From the NCBI GenBank assembly GCA_900542825.1, contig UQOY01000003.1:62001-126000 (forward strand): 64,000 bases of DNA, given 5' to 3'. The notes beneath the pieces were generated by a model. It was not told the origin of the DNA. It saw nothing but the letters and a program-made list of their open reading frames with translations, and did no database searches. This DNA comes from an uncultured Collinsella sp. GTDB taxonomy: Bacteria; Actinomycetota; Coriobacteriia; Coriobacteriales; Coriobacteriaceae. Within the stretch, counting starts at the first letter, position 1. The number at the start of each line of letters is the position of its first letter. Shown one piece after another: positions 16,707-25,292 of this stretch. A program made the position numbers and the translations under genes.

Positions 16707-18344
16707 TTAGTACATACCGCCGCCCTGCTGACCAGCGGTGGCAGCAGCGATAGCGTCCTCAAGCTGAGTGTTCTTGGGCACATCGGAGACGGTGGCCTCG
16801 GTGATGAGGATCAGGCTGGCGACAGAAGCAGCGTTCTGCAGAGTGACGCGGCTGACCTTGACGGGGTCGAGGACGCCCATCTCGATCATGTCGCCCCACT
16901 CACCGTTGGCAGAGTTGAGACCCTGGCCAGCAGGCAGCTCGGCAACCTTGTCGACCACGACAGCGCCCTCAAAGCCAGCGTTCTTGGCGATGGTGGCGAC
17001 CGGAGCGGTCAGAGCCTTCTTGACGATGTCGACGCCAATCTTCTCCTCGGGGTCGTCGATCTCGACAGCGTCGAGCGCAGGAGCAGCGTCCATGAAGGCG
17101 ACGCCGCCACCAGCGACAATGCCCTCCTCGACAGCAGCGCGGGTAGCCTGCAGGGCGTCCTCGACGCGATGCTTGATCTCCTTGAGCTCGGACTCGGTAG
17201 CAGCGCCAACCTTGATGACGGCAACGCCACCGGAGAGCTTGGCCAGGCGCTCCTGGAGCTTCTCGCGGTCGAAGTCAGAGGTGGTGTTCTCCATCTCGCC
17301 CTTGATCTGAGCGATACGGGCGTCGATGGCCTCCTTGGAGCCAGCGCCGCCGACGACGACGGTGTTGTCCTTGGAGATGGTGACGGACTTAGCGGTACCG
17401 AGCATATCGGCGGTGATGTCAGCGACCTTCACACCCAGCTCGTCCAGAGCAGCCTGGCCACCGGTGAGGACGGCGATGTCCTCGAGGATGCGCTTGCGGC
17501 GATCGCCGTAGCCCGGGGCCTTGACGGCGCAGACGTTGAGAGCGCCACGGATCTTGTTGAGGACGAGGGTGGGCAGAGCCTCGCCGTCGATGTCCTCAGC
17601 GATGATGAGCAGGCCACGACCAGCGCGCTGGACAGCCTCGAGAACGGGCATGATGTCCTGGACGCTGGAGATCTTCTGGTCGGTGATGAGGATGTACGGA
17701 TCCTTCATCACGGCCTCCATGCGGTCGTTATCCGTGACGAAGTAAGCGGAGACATAGCCCTTGTCGAACTGCATGCCCTCGACGGTGTCGATGGTGATGT
17801 CGAACGTCTGGGAATCCTCGACGGTGATGACGCCGTCCTTGCCCACGACCTCCATGGCCTCGGCGATCTTCTCGCCGACCTCGGGGTCACCGGCGGAGAT
17901 GGTACCGACGGAAGCAATCTGCTCCTTGGTCTCGACCGGCTTGGCCTGCTTCTTCATCTCGGCGACGGCGGCGTTGACGGCCTTGTCGATGCCGCGACGG
18001 ATGGCCAGCGGATTGGCGCCAGCGGCAACGTTGCGCAGACCGTCGTTGACGATGGCCTGGGCGAGCAGGGTTGCGGTGGTGGTGCCGTCACCCACGGTGT
18101 CGTTGGTCTTGGTGGCGACCTCCTTCACCAGCTGGGCGCCCATGTTCTCGATGTTGTCCTCGAGTTCGATCTCCTTAGCGACGGAAACGCCGTCGTTGGT
18201 GATGGTCGGGGCACCGAACGTGCGCTGCAGCGCAACGTAGCGGCCCTTGGGGCCCATGGTGACGGTAACGGCGTCGGCCAGGGTGTTGACGCCCTTGGCG
18301 AGCTTAGCGCGGGCATCGGTGTTGAACGTAATGTTCTTTGCCAT
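16707..18344 (-). CDS. groEL: Chaperonin GroEL (Hsp60)
   Basis: ATP-driven folding chamber, 545 residues, full length. It begins AKNITFNTDARAKLAKG and shows VTMGPKGRYV, VGDGTTTATLLAQ, the apical and hinge segments, and AAVEEGIVAGGGVAF. It ends in a short GGGMY tail of the Gly-Met type. Start at 18344 has GGAGGA upstream. It follows groES by 95 nt on the minus strand. No CIRCE or HAIR sequence is visible upstream of groES. Confidence 0.98.
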   Translation of the reverse strand: MAKNITFNTDARAKLAKGVNTLADAVTVTMGPKGRYVALQRTFGAPTITNDGVSVAKEIELEDNIENMGAQLVKEVATKTNDTVGDGTTTATLLAQAIVNDGLRNVAAGANPLAIRRGIDKAVNAAVAEMKKQAKPVETKEQIASVGTISAGDPEVGEKIAEAMEVVGKDGVITVEDSQTFDITIDTVEGMQFDKGYVSAYFVTDNDRMEAVMKDPYILITDQKISSVQDIMPVLEAVQRAGRGLLIIAEDIDGEALPTLVLNKIRGALNVCAVKAPGYGDRRKRILEDIAVLTGGQAALDELGVKVADITADMLGTAKSVTISKDNTVVVGGAGSKEAIDARIAQIKGEMENTTSDFDREKLQERLAKLSGGVAVIKVGAATESELKEIKHRVEDALQATRAAVEEGIVAGGGVAFMDAAPALDAVEIDDPEEKIGVDIVKKALTAPVATIAKNAGFEGAVVVDKVAELPAGQGLNSANGEWGDMIEMGVLDPVKVSRVTLQNAASVASLILITEATVSDVPKNTQLEDAIAAATAGQQGGGMY

Positions 18345-18439
18345 AGTGGGTAATCCTCCAAAAGAAATGTGACTCGCGTCGCCGCTTCCGAGTCCTATGC
18401 GACGGCGCGCTCAAAGACGAATCAGAGAGTCTGACGAGA

Positions 18440-18733
18440 CTAGGCCTCAACGACGGCGTAGATGTCGTCGGCACGCATCAGCAGATACTTCTCGCCGTCG
18501 ACCTTGACCTCGTTGCCACCGAACTTACCGTAGATGACAACGTCGCCGACCTGAACGTCCATGGGGATGCGCTCACCCTTGTCGTTGACCTTGCCGGCGC
18601 CAACGGCAACGATGGTACCGCGCTGCGGCTTCTCCTGAGCGTTGCTGGCGATATACAGACCAGAAGCGGTCTTCTGCTCGGCCTCGTCGGGCTTGACCAG
18701 AACACGATCTGCAAGCGGCTTCAAAGACGACAT
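18440..18733 (-). CDS. groES: Co-chaperonin GroES (Hsp10)
   Basis: Heptameric lid of GroEL, 97 residues. It has LKPLADRVLVKPDEAEQKTA, the mobile-loop segment SGLYIASNAQEKPQ, GTIVAVGAG and VIYGKFGGNEVKVDGEKYL. The start at 18733 (MSSLKPL) is preceded by AAGGAGGAG; the frame is open 65 codons upstream, but that stretch is leader. First gene of the groES-groEL operon. Confidence 0.98.
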   Translation of the reverse strand: MSSLKPLADRVLVKPDEAEQKTASGLYIASNAQEKPQRGTIVAVGAGKVNDKGERIPMDVQVGDVVIYGKFGGNEVKVDGEKYLLMRADDIYAVVEA

Positions 18734-18755
18734 GCTTGTCTCCTCCTTTTTGGGC

Positions 18756-18774
18756 CGCGTGGTTATGCCACGCG
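18756..18774 (-). promoter_or_regulatory. Palindrome in the groES leader
   Basis: CGCGTGG and CCACGCG flank a 5-nt spacer, 23 nt before the groES start and just upstream of its ribosome site. It could be an operator for a heat-shock repressor or an RNA hairpin acting as a thermosensor. It does not match CIRCE. Confidence 0.4.
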
Positions 18775-18902
18775 AATTAACCCTTTTTTGTTTGCGTACG
18801 CGTTGAATGGTACCCACGAATGGCGGGTTATACAACACAGAGTCAAAAAATCTTATTTTTTGGCACTTAGATTTTCTGAATGCCTGGGGATAACTTAGCA
18901 GT

Positions 18903-19037
18903 GGCTCCCGGGGCGGACCGGAGGGCATGAAGTTTGCTGCTCTACAGTCCTGCGCAAGACGGAAAGCACATTAAGTGCTTTCCTTTGCGTGCGGAACTCG
19001 CGACAAACTTCATGCCCTCCGGTCCGCCCCGGGAGCC
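18903..19037. repeat. Giant hairpin upstream of groES
   Basis: Perfect 34-bp inverted repeat (18903-18936 with 19004-19037) with an inner 9-bp hairpin GGAAAGCAC/GTGCTTTCC (18961-18983). Weaker symmetry extends outward to about 18872 and 19069 (CTGAATGCC on both sides), giving an element of about 200 bp. It occupies the 424-bp gap between groES and the amidohydrolase gene, where no gene is credible. Confidence 0.85.
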
Positions 19038-19157
19038 AGGTTGACTAATTCGGCCCCGGCATTCAGGAAAGTCAGTGCAGCAAAATGGCGATGCAGATGG
19101 TGCGAATAAGAAAGGGGCACGTTGCTGAAACGTGCCCCCTATGAGTGAGGTATGAGG

Positions 19158-20795
19158 CTAGCGCTCGTAGATTACGTTACCTGCCAGGTAGGTGGCCTGA
19201 ACCTTGGTGGCCTGGAGCTCTTGGGGGTCGATGGTGAGCGGGTTTTGGTCCAGGACTACCAGGTCGGCGTACTTGCCAGGCTCCAAGCTGCCGAGGTTTT
19301 GCTCGTCGCCCGCTGCATAGGCGCTGCCCAGGGTGTAGTTGCGCAGAGCCGTTGCTGCATCGATGCGCTCGCTCGGCAACCAGCCGCCCTCGGGCCAGTG
19401 GCTTTTGGGGTCCTGGCGCGTGATAGCCGTGTAGAGCACGTTCATACTGGTAACGGGCGTGATAGGGCTGTCGGTACCGAAGGCTTGGCGAATGCCGCGC
19501 TGCTTATAGGTTGCGAACGGCCACATGATGCGGCTGCGCTCCAAGCCCAGATCGCGCTCCGGTCCACCCGGGTCGAGTGTAATGTGGCAGGGCTGGCTCG
19601 AAGCAACCACGTTGAGCTTGCGCAGGCGGTCGATGTCCTCGGGCAGAAGGTTCTCCAGGTGCTCGAGCGTGTTATGGCCGTGCTGGGGCAGGCCGTACAG
19701 GTCGGCTGCTTCCTCGAAGATATCCAGCGCGGCATGAATCGCACCGTCACCAATAACGTGGATGCGCACGGTGTGACCGCGCTCCGCAGCCGCCAGAACC
19801 AATTTTCGCATGCGCTCAGCCGGGACTGTCAGACGGCCCTGGTCGCCCGGGAAGCGCGGATTGGTATAGGGCTCGGTGAGATATGCCGTGTGTTCACTCG
19901 ACACGCCATCGAAGAACTGCTTAAAACCCGGCGCCGAAAGCAGCGCGTTGTTCGTGTAACGTACCTGGAGCTCTTCTAGACGCGACTGGTCATCCAACAG
20001 CGTGGGGAACAGATGGGCACGAATGCCCAGCTTGCCGGTCGTCTGCAGCTTGTCGTAGACATCGTCGCGGATAAAATCGCAGCCCGGCATGGGCATGAGC
20101 GACATATCGCAGATCGAGGTAATACCCTGCTCGGCCATGCGCCTCATTTGATCGGCGTAGGCGCTTGCGATGCGATCTTCGCCCAGCCACTCAAGGCAGC
20201 GCGGCAACAGCTGCATGGCAGCCGCCTCGTGAGCAATGCCCGTGAGCTCGCCGTTTGCGTCTTTGTCGTAGCTACCGCCCGCTGGCGGCTCGCTGTCGCG
20301 CGTGACGCCGAGCGCCTCGAGTGCACGGCTGTTGAGCCAAAGCGTGTGCCCATCGCCCGAATACATAACGCAGGGACGATCGGGGAATGCCGCATCGAGC
20401 GACGCCTTGGTAGGATGCTCGGGCGGGTCCCAACGGTAGTCGCGCCAGCCCTGCGTCACAACCCAAGCGTCGTCGGGCAGGTCCTGGGAAAACTCGAGTG
20501 CGTGTTGCACCAGCGCCGCCTCGGACGTGCCCATGTCCATGAGCATGTACGGCGAGGAGCCAACCGAGGTATGGAAGAAGTGCAGATGAGCGTCATGGAA
20601 ACCGGGGCAGACAAACTGCTCGCCGTAGTCGATAACCGACGTGGCGGCGGGAGCGGCGGCGATCACGTCATCGGGCGCACCGACTGCGACGATACGGTCG
20701 CTTGCGATGGCAATCGCCAGCTCGCGGGCGGTATCGATGCCGTCTTGCGCGGTAAAGACGTTCTTGGAGCGGATAATCCGATCGATATGTTGCAT
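19158..20795 (-). CDS. Amidohydrolase family 3 protein (YtcJ-like)
   Basis: Metal-dependent hydrolase of 545 residues. It has the HDAHLH metal motif at about 67-72, a central IHVIGDGAIHAALD segment with a metal His, AFGTDSPITPV, and the C-terminal GSLEPGKYADLVVLD strand of composite amidohydrolases. The substrate is unknown; relatives act on amides or carbamates. ATG at 20795 is preferred (GGGG 6 nt upstream); ATGs at 20801 and 20807 are possible. The frame stays open to 22418 across the divergent M20 gene, but only as a codon-bias shadow. Confidence 0.85.
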   Translation of the reverse strand: MQHIDRIIRSKNVFTAQDGIDTARELAIAIASDRIVAVGAPDDVIAAAPAATSVIDYGEQFVCPGFHDAHLHFFHTSVGSSPYMLMDMGTSEAALVQHALEFSQDLPDDAWVVTQGWRDYRWDPPEHPTKASLDAAFPDRPCVMYSGDGHTLWLNSRALEALGVTRDSEPPAGGSYDKDANGELTGIAHEAAAMQLLPRCLEWLGEDRIASAYADQMRRMAEQGITSICDMSLMPMPGCDFIRDDVYDKLQTTGKLGIRAHLFPTLLDDQSRLEELQVRYTNNALLSAPGFKQFFDGVSSEHTAYLTEPYTNPRFPGDQGRLTVPAERMRKLVLAAAERGHTVRIHVIGDGAIHAALDIFEEAADLYGLPQHGHNTLEHLENLLPEDIDRLRKLNVVASSQPCHITLDPGGPERDLGLERSRIMWPFATYKQRGIRQAFGTDSPITPVTSMNVLYTAITRQDPKSHWPEGGWLPSERIDAATALRNYTLGSAYAAGDEQNLGSLEPGKYADLVVLDQNPLTIDPQELQATKVQATYLAGNVIYER

Positions 20796-20963
20796 GGGCA
20801 TCCCCATTTCTGGCAGGAAATTCAACACCCCCGAGTGTACTCCCCCGCCCTTGTAACAAAACCCCAAGCGGCAAACGGCAACTTTACCAGCCCTAGCGGC
20901 AGGTGGCATACTGGAGAGAGCCTGTACGATTTTGCGATCAACCCAGCAAGGAGCAAATCGACT

Positions 20964-22427
20964 ATGACGAAGACCAAGGCACAGCAGATAATGGCGGCAA
21001 CCGAGGTTCGCGCGGCTGACGACGTCACCGCGGCCATCCGAGATATCGCCGCCGAGTTTGAGCCCTACATCATCAAGCAGCGCCGGCACTTCCATAAGCA
21101 CCCGGAGCTGAGCCTTGCCGAGGAGCGCACGACTTCTGACATCGCCAACCAGCTCGACGCCATGAATATCCCCTACGAGCGCCCCCTTAAGACGGGTCTG
21201 GTGGCGACCCTTCGCGGCACCGCGCCCGACGCCTATCGCGAGGACGGCACGCCGCGCCGCCGCATCCTGCTGCGTGCGGATATCGACGCCCTGCCCGTCA
21301 CCGAGCAGACCGGCGAGGAGTTCGCCAGCGTCAACGAGGGCTGCATGCACGCCTGCGGCCACGACTGCCACATCGCCATGATGCTCGGCACGCTGCAGAT
21401 CCTGCGCCATATGACCGACGACATCCACGGCGAGGTCCGCATCGTCTTCCAGCCCAGCGAGGAAAACGGCCAGGGCGCCAAGCTCATGATCGGCACGGGC
21501 GTGCTCGACGGCGTCGATGGTGCCTACGCCGCGCATATCTGGAGCGAAGTCGACGCCGGCACCGTGAGCTGTGAGCCCGGCCCGCGCATGGCAAACACCG
21601 ACTGGTTCCGCATCGATGTCCGCGGCACCTCGTGCCATGGCGCCATGCCCCAGCGCGGCCACGACGCCGTTATGGTGGCTGCCGAGATCGTCAACGCCCT
21701 GCAGACCATCGTCTCGCGCGAGATCAGCCCCTACGAGCCGGCTGTCATCACCGTCGGCGAGCTGCACGGCGGCACCGCGCGCAACGTTATCGCCGGCACG
21801 GCCTACCTCGCCGGCACGGTGCGCACCTATGGCGACAAGACGCACGAGGAAATGCCCGAGCTTATGCGCCGCATCGTGGAGCACACCGCGGCAGCCCTGG
21901 GCGCAGAGGCCGAACTTACCGACTACACCATCGCCAACTACAAGGTCGAAAACGACGTCGCCTCGAGCGAGCGTTGTCGTCAGGCCGTGGTCAAGTGCTT
22001 GGGCCCCGCGGGCGAAGGCCATTATCGCGGCACGCTTTCGGGCGAGGACTTCTCGGAGTACCTGCGCCGCGTGCCGGGCGTGCTCGCCTTTGTTGGCACG
22101 CGCAACCCCCAGATTGGCGCCACGTACGCCCAACATTCTTGCTTCTACAAGATTGACGAGACCGTGCTGGCAAAGGGCTCCATGGTGGCCGCCCAGTATG
22201 CTATCGACTTTTTGGCCGAGCCCACGCAAGAGGAGCTCGACGGCCCCACGATCGCCGCGGTTGCCGAGACCAACCCCGACTTGGCCGCCAAGCTGCGCTC
22301 TGCCAAGGCCACGGCCGCTGAGGCGCGCGACGCCATGCACGATGCTCGCACCGCCCGCCATGCTGCAATCAAGGGCATCCACGATGCGCGGGCTGCCGCT
22401 CGCCACGAGGAGAAGCACAACGAGTAG
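20964..22427 (+). CDS. M20-family amidohydrolase / peptidase
   Basis: Zinc metallo-amidohydrolase of 487 residues, cytoplasmic. It shows RRHFHKHPELSLAEE, RADIDALPVTEQTG at about 104-117, the CGHDCHIAMM metal motif at about 131-140, and FQPSEENGQGAK with the catalytic Glu. A dimerisation domain lies in the middle and a metal His occurs in YAQHSCFYKIDE. It belongs to the N-acyl-amino-acid or aminobenzoyl-glutamate hydrolase group. The last 60 residues are a charged Ala-rich helix not usual in the family. Start at 20964 has AAGGAG upstream. Divergent from the amidohydrolase gene. Confidence 0.88.
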   Translation: MTKTKAQQIMAATEVRAADDVTAAIRDIAAEFEPYIIKQRRHFHKHPELSLAEERTTSDIANQLDAMNIPYERPLKTGLVATLRGTAPDAYREDGTPRRRILLRADIDALPVTEQTGEEFASVNEGCMHACGHDCHIAMMLGTLQILRHMTDDIHGEVRIVFQPSEENGQGAKLMIGTGVLDGVDGAYAAHIWSEVDAGTVSCEPGPRMANTDWFRIDVRGTSCHGAMPQRGHDAVMVAAEIVNALQTIVSREISPYEPAVITVGELHGGTARNVIAGTAYLAGTVRTYGDKTHEEMPELMRRIVEHTAAALGAEAELTDYTIANYKVENDVASSERCRQAVVKCLGPAGEGHYRGTLSGEDFSEYLRRVPGVLAFVGTRNPQIGATYAQHSCFYKIDETVLAKGSMVAAQYAIDFLAEPTQEELDGPTIAAVAETNPDLAAKLRSAKATAAEARDAMHDARTARHAAIKGIHDARAAARHEEKHNE

Positions 22428-22463
22428 TCGTCACACCCATCCATAACAGCCTGGCTAAAGCAG

Positions 22464-22499
22464 AGCGGGGGCGGACGTATCGAAACGTCCGCCCCCGCT
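22464..22499 (+). terminator. 15-bp hairpin between convergent genes
   Basis: The stem 22464-22478 pairs perfectly with 22485-22499 across a 6-nt loop. It lies 36 nt after the M20 stop and before the converging DUF2752 gene. The T-run is poor (TTATGTGT), so termination is probable, not certain. Confidence 0.55.
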
Positions 22500-22532
22500 T
22501 ATGTGTCGACCGTTTTTCTAGCGCGTCCTCCG

Positions 22533-23009
22533 TCACGCCAGGTAAGAGCGAAGGATGGTGAGCCAGCGTGGGGGTTCGAGGTGGATGATATCGTCGGGAA
22601 CTCCGGCGGGCGCATAGCCGCCAAAGAGCAGACCGGCATCTGCCGGATTGATGAGGCGCACGATCCATACGACGACGACCAGCACGCACAACACGGTGAC
22701 CGCAATGTCGATACCACGCTTTAGCTTGCTCGATGCCACCTCCTCGCGCACGAACGCGAGCACAAACGCAATCGGCACCACCCAAAACAGCGGATGGTAG
22801 GCAAAGGCAGCCGCATAATCGAGGCGCAGCGCCGCCAGCCACGCCCTCGTCATGCCGCATCCCGGACAAGGAATGCCCGTCATCAATCGAAAAATGCAGC
22901 CAATGTCGAGCAGGTAGAGCGCGAGCCAGGCGACAAAGAGCGCGCCGGTGCAAAAAAGGGCGCGGCGAAGGAGCTCTGCCGTGCCCCTATGTCCCTGGAA
23001 GCTGTTCAC
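22533..23009 (-). CDS. DUF2752 membrane protein
   Basis: Small membrane protein of 158 residues with a CPGCGMTRAW motif at about 48-57, the hallmark of DUF2752, and three to four hydrophobic segments (about 18-36, 70-88, 100-120). Function is unknown. The start is taken as GTG at 23009 because AAGGGCGGC precedes it and it lies 13 nt after the upstream stop; the frame is open to 23069, overlapping the neighbour. Third gene of a set with two zinc-ribbon membrane proteins. Confidence 0.7.
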   Translation of the reverse strand: MNSFQGHRGTAELLRRALFCTGALFVAWLALYLLDIGCIFRLMTGIPCPGCGMTRAWLAALRLDYAAAFAYHPLFWVVPIAFVLAFVREEVASSKLKRGIDIAVTVLCVLVVVVWIVRLINPADAGLLFGGYAPAGVPDDIIHLEPPRWLTILRSYLA

Positions 23010-23022
23010 GCCGCCCTTATTG

Positions 23023-23631
23023 TTAGGCACGAGCGCCAAGGCGAGTGTTGTAAGCCGTTGCCATGGCATTGGTATTATTGATGACGATGTTCATAGCGAA
23101 GATGGGACCAAGGCCGCACAGGAGCGCGCCGAAGATCTGCCACAGAAGAACGGTGGTGCCGTTTTCCTGGAACACCAGGCCGTAGCGAGGAGCGTTGGCC
23201 TGCAGGCGGTTGCCAATCTTGTAATACCAGTAGTACGCGTAGAAGCCGCAGGTCACAAACGATAGAAGGATGAATTCCGCCAGACCCGGCGTGTAATCGC
23301 CGTCATCCTGACACAACGTGTTGACGTCGCGTGCCAAGCAATACAGGAAGTAGAACGAATAGATACCGCAGGTCACAAGAGAGAGCAGCAGCCAGCCGAT
23401 CAGGCTGCGGTCAGCCTTAATGGGGTCATAGCCCATCGGAGCGGATGCGGACTGTTGGGCGTATTGACCGGTGTACTGCTGCTGAGGCTGGGGCGCGGGC
23501 TGAATAGCCTGGGCCGGAGCGGGCTGGGGCTGCGGGGCCGCAGCGGCAGAAGCGGCACCAACGGCGGATCCGCAAACAGGGCAGAATTTGGCATCATCCG
23601 AAATGGGAGAACCACAAGTGGGACAGAACAT
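23023..23631 (-). CDS. Zinc-ribbon membrane protein, DUF4234-like
   Basis: A 202-residue protein. It has an N-terminal zinc ribbon (CPTCG and CPVCG at about 3-20), a Pro/Gln/Ala-rich linker (about 25-70), then a membrane domain with repeated LLSLVTCGIYSFYF and LLSFVTCGFYAYYW segments, as in DUF4234. Role unknown. It precedes the DUF2752 gene by 13 nt and follows the larger zinc-ribbon gene, suggesting one functional set at the membrane. Confidence 0.75.
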   Translation of the reverse strand: MFCPTCGSPISDDAKFCPVCGSAVGAASAAAAPQPQPAPAQAIQPAPQPQQQYTGQYAQQSASAPMGYDPIKADRSLIGWLLLSLVTCGIYSFYFLYCLARDVNTLCQDDGDYTPGLAEFILLSFVTCGFYAYYWYYKIGNRLQANAPRYGLVFQENGTTVLLWQIFGALLCGLGPIFAMNIVINNTNAMATAYNTRLGARA

Positions 23632-23782
23632 GAGCCTCTCCTTTTCCTAAGGCGTCGCACGCCTTCAAACCTTACACGTCTACGTTCTCAACAATAGCCG
23701 CGACGTTGTTGCGCAACATTGACCAATTTCCGAGAAATTTTGCTGCAACCGTTTTCCCAGGCATTTTCTTGCTTTCGCAGTA

Positions 23783-23818
23783 GAAAAAGGCACCCCGGGC
23801 TCAGTTGCCCAGGGCGCC
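23783..23818 (-). terminator. Terminator after the DUF4013-like gene
   Basis: On the minus strand GGCGCCCTGGGC pairs with GCCCGGGGTGCC (one G-T pair) and is followed by TTTTTCT. It begins 9 nt after the stop at 23827. Confidence 0.85.
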
Positions 23819-23826
23819 TCGACCGG

Positions 23827-25143
23827 CTATTCGGTTTGATTGTTTTCGGCAGCAGGATTATCGCCCGGCTCATCCGCCGGCGTGGCAACGGCATCCCAAT
23901 CGGGCTCCGCAGGCGTCGCCTCGGACGCCGGTGCGGGGACAGGAGCAGGTGCCGGGGCAGGGGCAGGCGCGGGTGCCGGGGCAGGTGCAGGCGCGGGCGC
24001 CGGGGCAGGCGCAGCACCAGTGGCTGCCGTGGGATTGAATCCCGCAGGAGCAGGCTTCTTCTCACCCGGGAGCACAAAAGTCAAAACGTCGTCCTTGTCC
24101 TCATCGGCCCATTCGCTTGCATAACGTGCAGCCCAATAGCCAACGGCACGGTGCTTGAGCATCTTGCCAAAGACCGTAAGGAACACCGTGACGAATGCAA
24201 TCAGCACCAGGAACAATACGAGCGTGACACCACCGGCGGTAACAATCGCCTCGATACCCGTGGGGCGATAGTAATAGCCGTACGCGCCAATTCCGGCGAT
24301 GGCACCAAAGACAGCTGTCAAGATCCACGTAATGGCGTTGGAAACCAGGCCCGTCAAAAACTCGGGAAGGAACGAAGCACAGAACAGCTTGGTCTTGTTG
24401 TGCTTAAAGGCCGCCCAGACCTTATCGAGCGAAAACGCGCTCTCGACGCGCCCGGTCACCGCAAAGTGCATCACGGCAATGTCGGCGAACATCTTAAAGA
24501 AGACACCCAGAATCGCCGAGGCAATTAGCGCCAGGACAAGCAGGCCAAGCGAGCCAAACAGCGCAGCTTCGAGCGCATAAGAGCCGTAATACGAATACGA
24601 GCCTGCGGCGCCAATTACCGCGCCCTCCGCCAGCGAAAGCACTACACCGATAACGGGAATGGCAGCGATAACCTCGAGCACGACCGAAATAACGCTCGAA
24701 AAGACTCCGAGACCAAACGACGTGGAACGCATCAGCGGACGGTCCATGCCGTCATCGACCTTGAGCGACAGATCACGGCCCCACTCGATACCAAAGCCGG
24801 AACCGCACACACTCGCAATGCAAGCTGCCAAAAAGCCGATGGCAGCCGCAATGCCGCCAATAACGGGAATAAACAGCACGAGCACCGACACAACGCAAAT
24901 CAGCGCCGGCAAAAACGCGATTTGGCATACACGCTGAAGCACGCCCGGAGTCTTAGTCATATCTTGGAACGCCTGAGCCACACAGCCCTTTGGCGCATTC
25001 GCCACGGGCGGTTGCGGAACAAACTGCTGGGGCTGAGGCTGTCCCTGGGGAGCGGGGCCAGCGGCACCGGCATTAGGAGCGCCACACACGCCGCAGAACT
25101 TGTCGTTATCGCCCATGGGGGCGCCACACTGCGAGCAGAACAT
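23827..25143 (-). CDS. Zinc-ribbon membrane protein, DUF4013-like, with Ala-Pro tail
   Basis: A 438-residue protein. It has a zinc ribbon at the N terminus (CSQCG and CGVCG), a Gln/Pro linker, a polytopic membrane core with five or six hydrophobic segments (about 75-350), then a soluble tail with about 16 Ala-Pro pairs and an acidic end. The start at 25143 (MFCSQCG) has AAGGGATG upstream; the open frame to 25215 is not needed. It shares its zinc-ribbon design with 23023-23631. Function unknown. Confidence 0.75.
   Translation of the reverse strand: MFCSQCGAPMGDNDKFCGVCGAPNAGAAGPAPQGQPQPQQFVPQPPVANAPKGCVAQAFQDMTKTPGVLQRVCQIAFLPALICVVSVLVLFIPVIGGIAAAIGFLAACIASVCGSGFGIEWGRDLSLKVDDGMDRPLMRSTSFGLGVFSSVISVVLEVIAAIPVIGVVLSLAEGAVIGAAGSYSYYGSYALEAALFGSLGLLVLALIASAILGVFFKMFADIAVMHFAVTGRVESAFSLDKVWAAFKHNKTKLFCASFLPEFLTGLVSNAITWILTAVFGAIAGIGAYGYYYRPTGIEAIVTAGGVTLVLFLVLIAFVTVFLTVFGKMLKHRAVGYWAARYASEWADEDKDDVLTFVLPGEKKPAPAGFNPTAATGAAPAPAPAPAPAPAPAPAPAPAPAPVPAPASEATPAEPDWDAVATPADEPGDNPAAENNQTE
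23931..24018 (-). repeat. Low-complexity repeat coding for Ala-Pro pairs
   Basis: GGGGCAGGTGCC-type GC-rich units repeated in tandem encode the Ala-Pro tail of the DUF4013-like protein. Such tracts are prone to length change by slippage. Confidence 0.8.
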
Positions 25144-25292
25144 AGAATCATCCCTTCGCATCTTGAACGAATCACTTGGATCGCAAACGTTGTCTTTAGC
25201 ATCATTATTGCCCAATGTGGGGTCAAATACTCAAAGACGACCGATTTGCAAGGTACACGGCGCCAGCAGGCGGTTCGTTGAATACGTCCGCG

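Noticed and set aside
16364..16710. Several small open frames reading similar Arg/Pro-rich peptides on both strands near groEL
   Set aside because: They read through the inverted repeat 16538-16680 in both directions, so their similarity is due to the palindrome, not to coding.
18734..18900. CIRCE (HrcA) or HAIR (HspR) site before groES
   Set aside because: No TTAGCACTC-N9-GAGTGCTAA or CTTGAGT-N7-ACTCAAG match is present; only an unrelated 7-bp palindrome is seen.
20796..22418. Very long open frame on the minus strand continuing the amidohydrolase frame across the M20 gene
   Set aside because: It is the complement of a clearly coding, high-GC gene with intact M20 motifs; absence of stops is a codon-bias effect, and no family match is seen in the extra part.
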